Shown here piece after piece: positions 1 to 9,886 of a stretch of 25,354 nt of DNA (position 1 is the stretch's first letter; each line of letters opens with the position of its first letter). The notes beneath the pieces are model-generated. The model did not search any database, had not been told where the DNA came from, and saw only the letters and a program-made list of their open reading frames with translations. Origin of the DNA: Sediminibacterium sp. UBA657. Its GTDB lineage: Bacteria; Bacteroidota; Bacteroidia; Chitinophagales; Chitinophagaceae. The position numbers and the translations under genes were made by a program. The stretch spans positions 110,619 through 135,972 of the forward strand of contig DBOB01000031.1 of NCBI GenBank assembly GCA_002299885.1, read 5' to 3'.

Positions 1-219
1 GTTAGTTAGAACATGAATTTAAATAAATTGTTTGAAAAATTAAAAAAAAATTTAAACAAAAAAATAATTTTTTTATCCATGTTGTATCATTGATCATTTT
101 AAAAAACACACATAATCAATCAGTTAGGTTGTTTTTTAAATTTATTTATGATAATATATTTAATTATCTATTTCATTGATAATCAAGATTTTAAATAATT
201 TTTTCACATTTTCACATTT
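1..219. other. AT-rich intergenic segment at the window edge
   Basis: This stretch is very AT-rich with long A and T runs, and I see no convincing open frame in it. Positions 201-220 carry a short tandem repetition of a TTTCACAT-like unit just beyond the stop of the leftward amidohydrolase. No clear terminator hairpin is visible. It may hold promoter or leader DNA for a gene to the left of the window, but nothing here proves that. Confidence 0.6.
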
Positions 220-1788
220 TTATAATGATTTTCTAATGGATTTGCCCTTTTTTATTGGCACTTGAACCGCTTGGTCCATACTTAATTCACCATTTACCCA
301 GATATATTTAAATCCTTTTGCATATTGATGCGAGTCTTCAAATGTGGCCATGTCTGAAACCTCATCTGCATCAAATACAACGATATCTGCATAATAGCCT
401 TCTTGTAGAATCCCTCGCTTTGCAATATTGAATTTTTTCGCAGGTAAGGATGTCATCCTTCTAATTGCTTCTTCTAAACTCAATACGCCCATAGTTCTTA
501 CATATCTTCCTAAAACACGCGAATTGGTGCCATAAGCTCTTGGGTGTGGTTTACCATAACCTTTCATTGCGATGCCTGCATCACTTGCGAACATATTAAA
601 AGGATATTGCATAATTGCTTTGACATCCGACTCGGTCATTCCATGGTAAATCATCTGTGCGCCCCCTTGTTCCATCATTTGAATGATTGTTTCTGCTTCA
701 TCTAATGCAGTATGTTTATTGCCTCTTAATAGATTGATCGCTTCGATATCTTTCCCATTATAACTACTGTCTGCTCTATAATTGGCCACTACGGCATAGG
801 TAAAATGTTTGATGCCTCTTTCTTTTAATATACCAATGATTTCATTGGCTACTTTTTTTCGAATGGTTGGATTTTTTAATCTTGCAAAAATGGAGTCCTG
901 CCCATCTGATAAAACCCAGTCTGGTAATAATACACTAAGCTGTGTACTACTTGCTGTATAAGGGTATTGGTCTATAGTTACATCTATGCCCTCTTTTCTC
1001 GCATTCACTACCAATGGAATTGTTTCCTTGCTTCGGCCCCAATTGTTTTGACCACTAATTTTAAAGTGTGAAATCTCAACAGGTATGTTAGCAGCTTTTC
1101 CTATTTGAATGGCTTCGTTCACGGCGTCCACTACCTGATTTTCTTCGTTACGAATATGTGATGCATAGACGCCACCTTTTGATGCAACGACTTTTGCAAG
1201 CCTAACAATTTCTTCGGTAGGCGCATAAGTGCCAGGGATATAAATTAAACCAGTGGACATACCCACCGCACCATCTTGCATGGCTTCTGCTGCAATTTTT
1301 TCCATTGCCTGCATTTCGGCTTCTGTTGCATGTCTATTTGCCGTGCCCATCACTTGCTTGCGAATGGTATTGTGTCCAATCAAGGATGCAATATTGATAG
1401 ACATGCCGATGGAGTCCAGTGTGTTAAAGTAAGTATTTAAATTTTCAGCTGATCCACCGCAATTCCCTGTTACCACAGTTGTCACCCCGTCATACAAGAA
1501 ATTACTTGCCAATGGGTTTCTGGTTTCACCACCTTCCAAATGTCCGTGGACATCTATAAAACCAGGCGTTACAATCAAGCCTTTTGCATCGATTTCTCTT
1601 GTTGCTTTCCAATTACTCAAATTACCTATTGCAATTATTTGATTGCCTTTAATGGCCACATCTTTATATTGCCATTGATTTCCTGTACCGTCAATAAGTT
1701 TTCCATTACGGATAATAAAATCTGCAGTTTGCGCATTTGCTTCAAGCATTGAAAAAACAAAGGCAATTATTAAAAGGATATTTTTCAT
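220..1788 (-). CDS. Exported N-acyl-D-amino-acid deacylase (D-aminoacylase) family amidohydrolase
   Basis: A 522-residue metal-dependent amidohydrolase of the D-aminoacylase family, expected to hydrolyse N-acyl-D-amino acids or related amides outside the cytoplasm. Residues 1-20 form a Sec signal peptide ending in ANAQ, and this fixes the ATG at 1788 although the frame stays open 16 codons further upstream. The family metal ligands are visible: H81 and H83 in DVHGH, C110 in TGNCG, H211 in SHIRNE, H241 in ISHFK, and the catalytic D403 in FASDAG. Length fits the family, which runs around 480-540 residues. It is divergent from the gamma-glutamyltransferase gene across about 100 bases. Substrate is not determined by sequence, and a dipeptidase or dihydroorotase-like specificity is possible but less likely given the Cys ligand. 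Confidence 0.9.
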   Translation of the reverse strand: MKNILLIIAFVFSMLEANAQTADFIIRNGKLIDGTGNQWQYKDVAIKGNQIIAIGNLSNWKATREIDAKGLIVTPGFIDVHGHLEGGETRNPLASNFLYDGVTTVVTGNCGGSAENLNTYFNTLDSIGMSINIASLIGHNTIRKQVMGTANRHATEAEMQAMEKIAAEAMQDGAVGMSTGLIYIPGTYAPTEEIVRLAKVVASKGGVYASHIRNEENQVVDAVNEAIQIGKAANIPVEISHFKISGQNNWGRSKETIPLVVNARKEGIDVTIDQYPYTASSTQLSVLLPDWVLSDGQDSIFARLKNPTIRKKVANEIIGILKERGIKHFTYAVVANYRADSSYNGKDIEAINLLRGNKHTALDEAETIIQMMEQGGAQMIYHGMTESDVKAIMQYPFNMFASDAGIAMKGYGKPHPRAYGTNSRVLGRYVRTMGVLSLEEAIRRMTSLPAKKFNIAKRGILQEGYYADIVVFDADEVSDMATFEDSHQYAKGFKYIWVNGELSMDQAVQVPIKKGKSIRKSL

Positions 1789-1892
1789 AAAACTATTTTG
1801 TCTACTCAATTTACTAAATCTTACTCCATTTGTCATTCATTTTTATTTATTCAACCTAAAAAATGTATTTTCAATGGATCAATTATGAACCT

Positions 1893-3815
1893 ATGAAAAA
1901 GTATATTTTATGCTTTGTTGTTACATTGACTTGTGTAACAAACTTGAAAGCACAACAAACTCAAAAACCGCCTTTACATGGTAAAGACTGGGTAGCTATT
2001 ACAGGTAAACCCTTGGCTGCAACTGCAGGATCAATGGTGTTTCAAAAAGGTGGCAATGCCGTAGACGCTGCATGTGCTATGCTTGCTGCAACATGTACCA
2101 TGTGGGATGTGTTAAGTTGGGGCGGTGAAACACAAGCGTTGATCTATAATCCCAAAACAAAAAAAGTGATCGCAATTAGTGCAATGGGATTTGCACCAAC
2201 AGGCGCTACGCCGGAATTTTTTAAAGGGAAAGGTTTTAACTATCCTCCAGAATACGGTCCATTAGCAGCAACTACGCCAGGCACACCAGGTGGTATTTGT
2301 TTGATGTTGGCAAATTATGGCTCTATGAGTTTAAAAGAAGTATTGGCACCTGCGATGGATTTAGCTGCAGGCTATCCAATTGATGCACAAACTGCAAATA
2401 GCATTGAGCGTGGTAAAGCCTTGATTAAAACTTGGCCGTATAGTAAGAAAGTATTGTTACCACATTTAGGAGAAAAAAGAGAAGCGCCAGCAGCTGGTGA
2501 AATATTTGTTCAAAAAGATTTATTGAACACTTTACAAAAAATGGTAGACGCCGAGCAAGATGCATTGAAACAAGGCAAGTCTCGTAAAGAGGCTATCTGG
2601 GCTGCATATGATCGTTTTTATAAAGGTGATATTGCAGATGAATTTGTGAGAGGTGTTCAAGAGCAAGGCGGATTGATTACTAAAGAAGATTTAAAAAATT
2701 GGAGACCTACAGAAGAAGCACCATCGATGGTGAACTATAAAGGCATTGATGTTTATAAGCTTCAAGCATGGACACAAGGACCTTCTTTATTACAAGCGTT
2801 AAATATTGTAGAAAATTTTGACCTTAAAAAAATGGGTTATAATTCTGCGGATTATATGCACACTATTTATCAAGCAATGAATTTAAGTTTCGCAGATCGT
2901 GATTTTTATTATGGCGATCCAAAATTTGCGACCAACCAACCAATGACTGGTTTGTTAAGTAAAGCCTATGCAAAACAAAGAGCAGGTGAAATAAAAATGT
3001 CCATGAACAATGCCAATGCAGGTCCTGGAGATCCTTATCCTTTTGAAGGAAAAACAAATCCTTATATGGATTTAATAAAAGCAAAAGGATTTCAACCTTC
3101 AACAGATACTGCAAAAAGTAAAACTGGATTTGCACCAGCACATGATTTAAGGTCTGTTGCATCTTTGAATTCAAATGAAAAATTACCAATTGATGCTGAC
3201 TATATGGATCGTTTATGGAGAGGTACCACTACTGTAGAAGCAGCAGATAAAGAAGGATGGATTGTTTCTATCACGCCAAGTGGTGGATGGTTACCAGCAA
3301 CCATTGCCGGTAACACAGGTGTTGGTATGAGTCAACGCATGCAAAGCTTTGTATTGGATTCTGCACAGAGTCCATTTAATGTAGTTGCACCAGGTAAAAG
3401 ACCAAGAGTGACTTTAACGCCGAGCTTGGCCATCAAAGATGGTAAACCATATATGGCGTTTGGTGTGCAAGGTGGCGACACGCAGGATCAAAACTTATTA
3501 CAATTCTTTTTAAATATGGTAGAATTTGGAATGACAGTTCAAGAAGCAACTGAAGCTGCGAATATCAATTCAAATCAACTTTGGCTTTCCTTAGGAGGCA
3601 CTAAAATTGCGGACAGAAAGCCAAGACCAGGAAGCATCTTATTACATGATAATGTTTCTGAGTGGGTTCGAAAAGATTTAAGAGCTAGAGGTTATAATTT
3701 AACTTTCGATGATCGCACGAGTGGTCCAATCAATGCCATTTTATTTGATTGGAAACATGGATCTATGTGGGGTGGCAGCTCTAATCATGGAGAAGATTAT
3801 GGTATTGCATGGTAG
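1893..3815 (+). CDS. ggt: Exported gamma-glutamyltransferase family protein
   Basis: A 640-residue Ntn-hydrolase of the gamma-glutamyltransferase family. These enzymes cleave gamma-glutamyl compounds such as glutathione in the periplasm and self-process into two subunits. The ATG at 1893 starts a clean signal peptide (MKKYILCF to LKAQ); an in-frame ATG at 1863 adds ten residues that do not suit a signal. The predicted nucleophile is T445, first of the TTTVEAAD run, which aligns with the TTHxSVxD processing site of E. coli GGT. The following KRPRVTLTPSL and VQGGD segments correspond to the SSMSPT and SPGG segments there. The protein is about 60 residues longer than E. coli GGT, and the SSM residues are replaced by VTL, so donor specificity may differ. 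It is followed 34 bases later by the M24 peptidase gene, probably in one operon. Confidence 0.9.
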   Translation: MKKYILCFVVTLTCVTNLKAQQTQKPPLHGKDWVAITGKPLAATAGSMVFQKGGNAVDAACAMLAATCTMWDVLSWGGETQALIYNPKTKKVIAISAMGFAPTGATPEFFKGKGFNYPPEYGPLAATTPGTPGGICLMLANYGSMSLKEVLAPAMDLAAGYPIDAQTANSIERGKALIKTWPYSKKVLLPHLGEKREAPAAGEIFVQKDLLNTLQKMVDAEQDALKQGKSRKEAIWAAYDRFYKGDIADEFVRGVQEQGGLITKEDLKNWRPTEEAPSMVNYKGIDVYKLQAWTQGPSLLQALNIVENFDLKKMGYNSADYMHTIYQAMNLSFADRDFYYGDPKFATNQPMTGLLSKAYAKQRAGEIKMSMNNANAGPGDPYPFEGKTNPYMDLIKAKGFQPSTDTAKSKTGFAPAHDLRSVASLNSNEKLPIDADYMDRLWRGTTTVEAADKEGWIVSITPSGGWLPATIAGNTGVGMSQRMQSFVLDSAQSPFNVVAPGKRPRVTLTPSLAIKDGKPYMAFGVQGGDTQDQNLLQFFLNMVEFGMTVQEATEAANINSNQLWLSLGGTKIADRKPRPGSILLHDNVSEWVRKDLRARGYNLTFDDRTSGPINAILFDWKHGSMWGGSSNHGEDYGIAW

Positions 3816-3849
3816 GATTTAAAAATGATAATCGAAAAAATAAAATACA

Positions 3850-5136
3850 ATGAGTCAAAATAGAAGAAATTTTTTAAGTACTGCATTTTTAACAGCAGGC
3901 GCTCTAGGATTGGGTAGTAAAGTTTTAGCAAACGATGCTGATAAGTATGATATCAGTTTGCCTAAATCAATTGAGGACTTATCGCCAATGAAAGAGGGTG
4001 TTGTGCCCATTACAGTAGAAGAGCGTAAGCAAAGAATTGCTAAGGCGCAATCCATTATGGAAAAAGAAAAAATAGATGCTATCTTTTTAGAAGGTACTGT
4101 TTCATGTTTTTATTTTACTGGCATGCGATGGGGACAGAGTGAAAGAACATTTGGTGTAGTCATTCCAGCAAAAGGACCCATTGCTTATGTCTGTCCAAAG
4201 TTCGAAGAAGATAGGGCAATGGAATTATTGAATCCAGTATTTGGAGACGAAATAAGATGTTGGGAAGAACATGAAAGCCCATATGCATTGATTTTTAACA
4301 TTATTAAAGACAGAGGAACTAAGTATAAAAAAATTGGTATGGAAGAACGTGTTCGTTTTTTCATTGCGGATGGCGTTAAAAAATTAGCGACAGGTTTTGA
4401 AATAGTTGATGCAACACCCGTGACAGCTGGATGTAGAATGTATAAGACAAAAGCAGAATTGGCTTTGATGCAGTATTCAAGTGATGTGACAATTAAAGCA
4501 TATCAAGCTGCATTTGCAACCATTCGTCCAGATATGTCTCAGTCTGAATTTAGCGGCAACATTAGTGCAGCTTTTAGAAAATTAGGATATAGTGGTGGGG
4601 CTTCGGTACAAGTTGGTAAATATTCTGCATTGCCTCATGGTAGTATCACACCTCAAGTAATTCGCGAAGGTGATATTGTGATGGTAGATGGAGGAACAAG
4701 TGTAGAAGGTTATGCTTCTGATATCACAAGAACAATCGTAGTGGGTAAACCAACTCAAAGACAAATTGATGTTTGGAATATAGAATTGGAAGCACAAAAT
4801 GCAGCATTTGCTGCAATTAAAATTGGGGCACCATGTGAAGTGGTGGATGCAGCAGCTAGAGCAGTGATTGAGAAAGCAGGATTTAAAACTAATTATAAAT
4901 TACCTGGACTTCCGCATAGAACCGGTCATGGTATTGGTTTAGAAGGCCACGAGTGGACTAATTTTGTAAAAGGAAATAAAACACCAATGGCTGTGGGCAT
5001 GTGCTTTAGCAATGAACCAACGATATCTATTCCTGGTGAATTTGGGATTCGATTAGAAGACTGTTTATACATTGCAGAAGACGGACCACATTATTTTTCT
5101 AAGCAAAGTATATCTATCGAGCAACCATTCGGATAA
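3850..5136 (+). CDS. Tat-exported M24 family (Xaa-Pro) metallopeptidase
   Basis: A 428-residue pita-bread metallopeptidase of family M24, resembling Xaa-Pro aminopeptidase or dipeptidase. All five metal ligands are present: D280 (VDGG), D291 (SDITR), H360 (TGHGIG), E389 (SNEP) and E403 (RLED). The creatinase-like N-terminal domain occupies roughly residues 55-200. The N-terminus carries a twin-arginine signal (NRRNFL followed by a hydrophobic stretch to about residue 27), so the enzyme is probably folded and metal-loaded before export. It lies downstream of the gamma-glutamyltransferase gene on the same strand and ends before a strong bidirectional terminator, which suggests a two-gene operon acting on gamma-glutamyl and prolyl peptides. 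Exact specificity cannot be read from sequence. Confidence 0.9.
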   Translation: MSQNRRNFLSTAFLTAGALGLGSKVLANDADKYDISLPKSIEDLSPMKEGVVPITVEERKQRIAKAQSIMEKEKIDAIFLEGTVSCFYFTGMRWGQSERTFGVVIPAKGPIAYVCPKFEEDRAMELLNPVFGDEIRCWEEHESPYALIFNIIKDRGTKYKKIGMEERVRFFIADGVKKLATGFEIVDATPVTAGCRMYKTKAELALMQYSSDVTIKAYQAAFATIRPDMSQSEFSGNISAAFRKLGYSGGASVQVGKYSALPHGSITPQVIREGDIVMVDGGTSVEGYASDITRTIVVGKPTQRQIDVWNIELEAQNAAFAAIKIGAPCEVVDAAARAVIEKAGFKTNYKLPGLPHRTGHGIGLEGHEWTNFVKGNKTPMAVGMCFSNEPTISIPGEFGIRLEDCLYIAEDGPHYFSKQSISIEQPFG

Positions 5137-5201
5137 ATAAGATAGATGATTGTTTTTATTTTCAATCAAATCTATCCTATTTAAGTAAAGACAATTCAAA
5201 T

Positions 5202-5235
5202 AAAAAAGGAGCTACAATTTGTAGCTCCTTTTTTT
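5202..5235. terminator. Bidirectional rho-independent terminator
   Basis: A perfect 8-bp stem (GGAGCTAC with GTAGCTCC) and a 5-base loop are flanked by an A run on the left and a T run on the right. It therefore works on both strands for the convergent M24 and M14 peptidase genes. Confidence 0.93.
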
Positions 5236-5268
5236 GGTCGATTATAATTGACCTATACTTTTCTAAAA

Positions 5269-7953
5269 TTATTTATACAATTGGTTAAATAACATTTTAT
5301 AAGTGGAATGCGTTTGACCTCTGAATGTGATTTCCGGTCCATATACAAATACTTTTCCTTTTCCAAATTTTGCCTCAAAAGCGGCAACGCCATCTTGTAA
5401 GTAGGCTTGTCCAAACGCCCAACCACTTCTTAAAGTTTTATCAGAAGCAAACCAAGCAAGCGGTGTGATGGCGCCATTTGCAATGGCATCGGGCTGTACT
5501 TTAAATACAGGGCTATTATTAAAATAAACATCTGCAGTATTTTTCATGCCCCAATTTGCTTTTACCGTAGGAGCTACTGCTACTTGTAAGATACTTCCTG
5601 GGATATAAAATTTCTCTCCCGGAAGTGTGCGCTCTTTTCCATTATTCATTTCGGTAATAGCATTTTTAACAGGTAGTTTTAAATGGTATGCAAGGTTGGC
5701 ACTTGATCCTATTGTAATCACTGTACCTCCTGCTTCTATAAAGGTCTTTAAAGCAGGAATAGATTTTTCCGCACTTATTCTTCCAACCATTGAATGAAAT
5801 TCAGCAGGAATCTCGTCTAGGTTTGGTTCTCTCTCATCATAAGGTGAAGCGGGTCCTGCAACTAAAGATGGGATGGCTCCATCAACAAAAACGATCGCAT
5901 CAAATTTCTCTTTTAAATTACCCGCATTGATTTCCTTTGCATACAATAATTTAAAATCAAAATGATGTTGCTCTAAAATCCATCTTACCCAACCAGAAGG
6001 CATAGATCCACCATAACGATCCCATAACCCAATTTTTAATGCTGAAATTTTAATGGCATCTGTTGGAAGATTTTCAACTGCTATGTAATTTAAACCTGCT
6101 TTTGCAATCGTCTCTTTGTCTTTCGATTCATCTGCCATTTCGAAATAAAATCCTTGTTGATTTTTATAAACAGATTTACCCGCTTTTAATAAATCATTGA
6201 TTTTAATAAAACTATTATTATCATTAGATTGGATCGCATAAAATTTATTAGCAGTTCCAGGTGTTAGTAATACAGTGCTTTTTACATTTTGTAATTGACC
6301 ATAAGGGATGGCTTCAAAAGGACCATTAAAATCATCTAAGATTCTATCAAACTCAACACCCATAGTATAAGCTGGCGTCCATCCTGCCGCATCGTAAGGG
6401 CGCACTGGCGGTCCTCCTGGATATAAGAAATCATTCGGATGATCCTGTGGATCAAACATATCCAAAACATGCGCTCTAAATGCTTGGTTGGTTCTTACTA
6501 CATAAGAACCTGCTGGATAATTTTTTCCATTCACAACAAAATCATTTGTTGATTTATGCACTTTGATACCACTTTGAATTAAAATATTCACAAAGGCAAC
6601 CGCACTACTTGTTTGAATTGCAGGAATTATATAGCCTCTAGGATCTCTTAATGCAGGGGCTTTATACACTTTAGCATAATTTTGTAATGCAATACTATCT
6701 ACACGCGTATCTCTTTTTTCTGTCTTTAATTGTTCAGTCAACATTTCAACTTTGTTTGGAGAAAGGGTCCAGTTGTCTCTGTTGCCAGATTCAATGGCTT
6801 CTTTACCCATTCTATACATATTCAATAACACTTCGTCTTTATGTCTTGCTGCATAATTAAGTACGGCATAATTTAATGAAATAGAATAGTCGATAGAATT
6901 TTTGAAATACCATTTTTGTGGTGCTATTGGAAAAGGTAGTCCACTATTTGGAATCAATCTTTGAGGCACTAAAGGAATATTCATTGGGGTTGGACTACCA
7001 ATGATTTCTGTTAAAATACCAACAATATTATGATAGTATGCAGTGGTTCTTAATCCGCCATTCCACCAGGTAGAATAAACCGATCCGCCCTTCATAGTAT
7101 AACCAGGCTTTTGTTCAGCATTTAAACGACTACTCATTGCAGCACCCATTGCATCTAAACTTGTAATCAATAAAGGACTATACACATAATTAAATGGATC
7201 TCTGTAAGGAGGGCCTGCCACAACAGTTCCAGCAGGACCAGTTTGATGGTGGTTGTATAAAATTTGCGGCATCCACTCAATATATTGTTGACGACTCATA
7301 TTTTTTGATTCACTCATATTCATCATAAAAAAGTCACGATTATTATCATGCCCAATATATTTTTGGTATAAGCGTGGTAATGCTGAAGTAGATCTTTTTA
7401 AAGTATCTGTATTACGCATGTACCAATTTGAAACTAATTCTTGTCCATCAGGATTTGCGTGTACAAATAAAATGATGGTATTTTTTAAAATATTTTTTGT
7501 TTCCTCGTCTTGTCTTGTGATGATCTGGTACATAGTTTCTATCCATTGATGAATACCCACTACTTCGGTTGCGTGTAATCCACCATCAATCCACACTACT
7601 GCTTTTCCATCATCAGCTAATTGCTTCGCATCTTCATCTGATAATCCTTCTGCTCTTGCAAGCTTTTGAGAAATCGATTTATATTTTTGTATTTGCTTAA
7701 TATTTTCGGGGCTGGATACGATCATCATATAATGATTGCGACCCTCCTCCGTTTTACCCATTGTTACTAATTTAACTTTGTTAGAACTGGCTTCTACTTT
7801 CTTTAAATAAGCTTCTGTTGCGGTGAAAGTGGTTAACTTATAATTGTCACCGATATTAAATCCAAAATGACTTTTGGGACTAGGAACAGATTGTGCAATA
7901 AGTTGAACACTTAATAATAGCACAAAACCGATTAGAGATAGAATACGACGCAT
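5269..7953 (-). CDS. Exported M14 zinc carboxypeptidase with C-terminal GATase-like domain
   Basis: An 894-residue protein with a Sec signal peptide (residues 1-21). The M14 carboxypeptidase domain covers about residues 35-380. H127 and E130 (GLHATE) are the first zinc ligands, NHHQTG at 234-239 supplies the third, NNRDF at 204-208 the substrate-side residues, and E316 (TEIIG) the likely general base. The region from about 640 onward looks like the class I glutamine amidotransferase-like fold often found at the end of large Bacteroidota M14 proteins; I see no clear catalytic triad there. The start at 7953 is set by the signal peptide. It is convergent with the M24 gene and shares its terminator. 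Function is most likely periplasmic or surface peptide trimming, with specificity unknown. Confidence 0.88.
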   Translation of the reverse strand: MRRILSLIGFVLLLSVQLIAQSVPSPKSHFGFNIGDNYKLTTFTATEAYLKKVEASSNKVKLVTMGKTEEGRNHYMMIVSSPENIKQIQKYKSISQKLARAEGLSDEDAKQLADDGKAVVWIDGGLHATEVVGIHQWIETMYQIITRQDEETKNILKNTIILFVHANPDGQELVSNWYMRNTDTLKRSTSALPRLYQKYIGHDNNRDFFMMNMSESKNMSRQQYIEWMPQILYNHHQTGPAGTVVAGPPYRDPFNYVYSPLLITSLDAMGAAMSSRLNAEQKPGYTMKGGSVYSTWWNGGLRTTAYYHNIVGILTEIIGSPTPMNIPLVPQRLIPNSGLPFPIAPQKWYFKNSIDYSISLNYAVLNYAARHKDEVLLNMYRMGKEAIESGNRDNWTLSPNKVEMLTEQLKTEKRDTRVDSIALQNYAKVYKAPALRDPRGYIIPAIQTSSAVAFVNILIQSGIKVHKSTNDFVVNGKNYPAGSYVVRTNQAFRAHVLDMFDPQDHPNDFLYPGGPPVRPYDAAGWTPAYTMGVEFDRILDDFNGPFEAIPYGQLQNVKSTVLLTPGTANKFYAIQSNDNNSFIKINDLLKAGKSVYKNQQGFYFEMADESKDKETIAKAGLNYIAVENLPTDAIKISALKIGLWDRYGGSMPSGWVRWILEQHHFDFKLLYAKEINAGNLKEKFDAIVFVDGAIPSLVAGPASPYDEREPNLDEIPAEFHSMVGRISAEKSIPALKTFIEAGGTVITIGSSANLAYHLKLPVKNAITEMNNGKERTLPGEKFYIPGSILQVAVAPTVKANWGMKNTADVYFNNSPVFKVQPDAIANGAITPLAWFASDKTLRSGWAFGQAYLQDGVAAFEAKFGKGKVFVYGPEITFRGQTHSTYKMLFNQLYK

Positions 7954-8034
7954 AGTGTTGTTTTTTGTTCAAACTAAAGTTAACTAGGTAGGCTTGAATT
8001 TTAAAACAAATTTTACGAATGGATGAAGGTCACA

Positions 8035-9186
8035 TTATTGTATTCTGAACAGCGTGATCTGGGCACTAGGTATGGCTGGCCTAGAAGGATTGGTTAAAGC
8101 ACTTGTTTTTAATAATTGCGTTTGATTGTGTTTAACACTGAAAAATAATTCTAGGTAATCATCCGTTCCAAAGAGGATGATTGCTTGCCCCGAAAAAATA
8201 TTTTTGACGCCTACCGCGCCAGTCAAAAATTGCCTAAGGGTATTAGGGTAAGCAGCGCCATTGCGTCTAAACCAGATACTGATTTCGTCATTTGCAATTT
8301 GAGTATTAGAAACTTGCAGACTATACTGAACTAGATAGGCCCCCGCTTTTACAACAAGTAGCCTGGTTGGATCTAGGCTGGAGTTAAACCCAATGGAAAC
8401 CTCATTTTGAGCAATGGTATCTCGCCACTTGACCGCCGTGGCCGTATTAATTAGTGCCGTTTGCCTTGCTGTATCTGTAAAGGCACCAAAATGCGTCTCG
8501 AATGGCAGAAAGCCTAAACTCAACGCCAGTTCGGAAGCAGTTATTTCTCCCTTATTCAATTTTTGATTGATTCTATTGCTTAAGCTCGCCGTATCTTTTT
8601 TATCCAATTTCAGCGCCAAAGCTTGGATGGATGCCTTGCTTAAAATCTTAAGACTATCTGGGATATTATTGACCTTATCTATTTGCAATGCCAATTTAAA
8701 AGCAGATATATTATTTACACCAGTGCCTCCCTGAGGGATACTTAAAACACCTTCTACATTTTCTGCTAATACATGGTCTGCCGAAAAAGCATATGCTGCA
8801 TATTGAATTTGTTGTTGTCCAATTCGAATAAATTGTAAGTGATTTTCTGGATCAATTTCTACACGTATAAAATAAGTAGCAGCAGTCCAATTGATTTTTT
8901 CAAATGCACCAATGGTGATTATTTTAGCAGGTTCTGCAGCGCCAATTAAAATAGAAAACAAACCCAATGGATTTGTTGTTACAGATTTTATTTCTTGATA
9001 CAGTAGCTCCTCGGTCAAAGTATCTTTTAAAATACTAATTCTAACTTGTATTTGTTTATTGGGCATAATCACACCATAGCTTGTCCTTGCTGCAGCCTGA
9101 AACGCAATACCCTTTTGGTTTTGACTCAATCCAATTTGATAACAAAGCAAAAATACAATCAGTATAGTTAGTGTAATATATCTCAA
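8035..9186 (-). CDS. Exported surface protein with phage-tail-like modules, TTG start
   Basis: A 383-residue secreted protein of unknown function. After a signal peptide (residues 1-21), residues 25-135 form the module common in Bacteroidota surface proteins that opens with GIAFQAAAR and holds a TTNPLGLFSILIG segment. IPQGGTGVNN at 150-159 matches the GGTG motif of phage tail-fibre proteins. Residues 230-383 (FGAFTDTARQT, NTATAVKW, AGAYLVQYSLQ, IWFRRNG) resemble the TNF/C1q-like jelly-roll of phage baseplate and receptor-binding proteins. The start is TTG at 9184-9186: an in-frame TAA sits two codons upstream, no ATG occurs before the signal peptide, and TTGA overlaps the stop of the upstream gene, implying translational coupling. 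A role in adhesion or as a surface scaffold is inference. Confidence 0.75.
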   Translation of the reverse strand: MRYITLTILIVFLLCYQIGLSQNQKGIAFQAAARTSYGVIMPNKQIQVRISILKDTLTEELLYQEIKSVTTNPLGLFSILIGAAEPAKIITIGAFEKINWTAATYFIRVEIDPENHLQFIRIGQQQIQYAAYAFSADHVLAENVEGVLSIPQGGTGVNNISAFKLALQIDKVNNIPDSLKILSKASIQALALKLDKKDTASLSNRINQKLNKGEITASELALSLGFLPFETHFGAFTDTARQTALINTATAVKWRDTIAQNEVSIGFNSSLDPTRLLVVKAGAYLVQYSLQVSNTQIANDEISIWFRRNGAAYPNTLRQFLTGAVGVKNIFSGQAIILFGTDDYLELFFSVKHNQTQLLKTSALTNPSRPAIPSAQITLFRIQ

Positions 9187-9740
9187 GGTTTAATAAATTT
9201 TATATACTTAATCCAATAATTATTTTTATTATCAAAACTTAAAAACTCAGGTAAATAAAAAACCTGCATGATATATACGCCACTAGAAAGCCCATTCATA
9301 TCAACATTTTTTCCTGTATAACCACTTCTGTATTTTGTCAAATCACTAATAATGAATTGACCGTGTAAATTATAAATTGAATATCCAAATAAAATAAGAT
9401 CGGGCTCTTTTGAAAAAAGGATCATCGCATCTCCACGAAAAGAAGTTCTTAATTCAATACTGGGATGGTATTTTCCTTCTAATGCATCCTTGGTAAAACG
9501 ATTGACGCTGGGTTGAAAAAAACCAGCACTAAAATGATATTGATTCGATTGGTCTAAAGCGATGGCGGTCAGTCCAAGATCCAAGCGCCAATCTACTTGA
9601 ATGCCATCCAATTTATTTGTTACAAAATGGTCAGAAGCGAGGCTAAATATTTGTAAGGGCAATTGTTGTCCATACAATCGAGGAATAGCCAATTGAAATA
9701 GAATCAGTAGTGAAAACTTGTTTGAATGAAGGTGGCGCAT
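9183..9740 (-). CDS. Small exported protein with a T9SS-like C-terminal sorting domain
   Basis: A 185-residue protein with a signal peptide ending near residue 24 (RLYGQ). The middle resembles the short beta-rich unit found before sorting domains in Bacteroidota (WRLDLGLTAI to FSAGFFQPS). The last 90 or so residues look like a type A T9SS sorting domain: a region like YPNP-type starts near HPSIELRTSF, then YSIYNLHGQ, and MNGLSSGVYIMQV, which matches the usual LSSGIYFV pattern. That would send it through the outer membrane and anchor it to the surface. It is the first gene of a leftward pair, and its TGA overlaps the TTG of the next gene. With almost no cargo before the sorting domain, it may be a small partner or an anchor for the second protein. 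Assignment to the sorting family is by pattern only. Confidence 0.65.
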   Translation of the reverse strand: MRHLHSNKFSLLILFQLAIPRLYGQQLPLQIFSLASDHFVTNKLDGIQVDWRLDLGLTAIALDQSNQYHFSAGFFQPSVNRFTKDALEGKYHPSIELRTSFRGDAMILFSKEPDLILFGYSIYNLHGQFIISDLTKYRSGYTGKNVDMNGLSSGVYIMQVFYLPEFLSFDNKNNYWIKYIKFIKP

Positions 9741-9801
9741 GGATTAAACCTAGTAATTCCATTTGCTTATTTTTCAAGTATTTATACCTTGAATTGCTAA
9801 T

Positions 9802-9817
9802 ACCGAAAAAATTCGGT
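9802..9817. repeat. Short perfect inverted repeat in a divergent intergenic region
   Basis: ACCGAA and TTCGGT are separated by four A bases, between the divergent genes at 9740 and 9887. It could be an operator or a small hairpin. It lacks a T run, so a terminator is unlikely. Six base pairs could occur by chance. Confidence 0.3.
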
Positions 9818-9886
9818 GCTATTGAATTTTAAATCATATCCAATCAAGATATTGATAAAAAATATTAACTTTATTGCGTGAACTTA

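Noticed and set aside
201..220. Tandem TTTCACAT-like units next to the amidohydrolase stop
   Set aside because: Only about two copies in very AT-rich DNA; neither a CRISPR-like repeat nor a CRP-type palindrome.
9878..9880. GTG as the start codon of the lipoprotein gene
   Set aside because: ATG codons at 9887 and 9899 follow in frame, and the shorter forms give a more regular lipoprotein signal.
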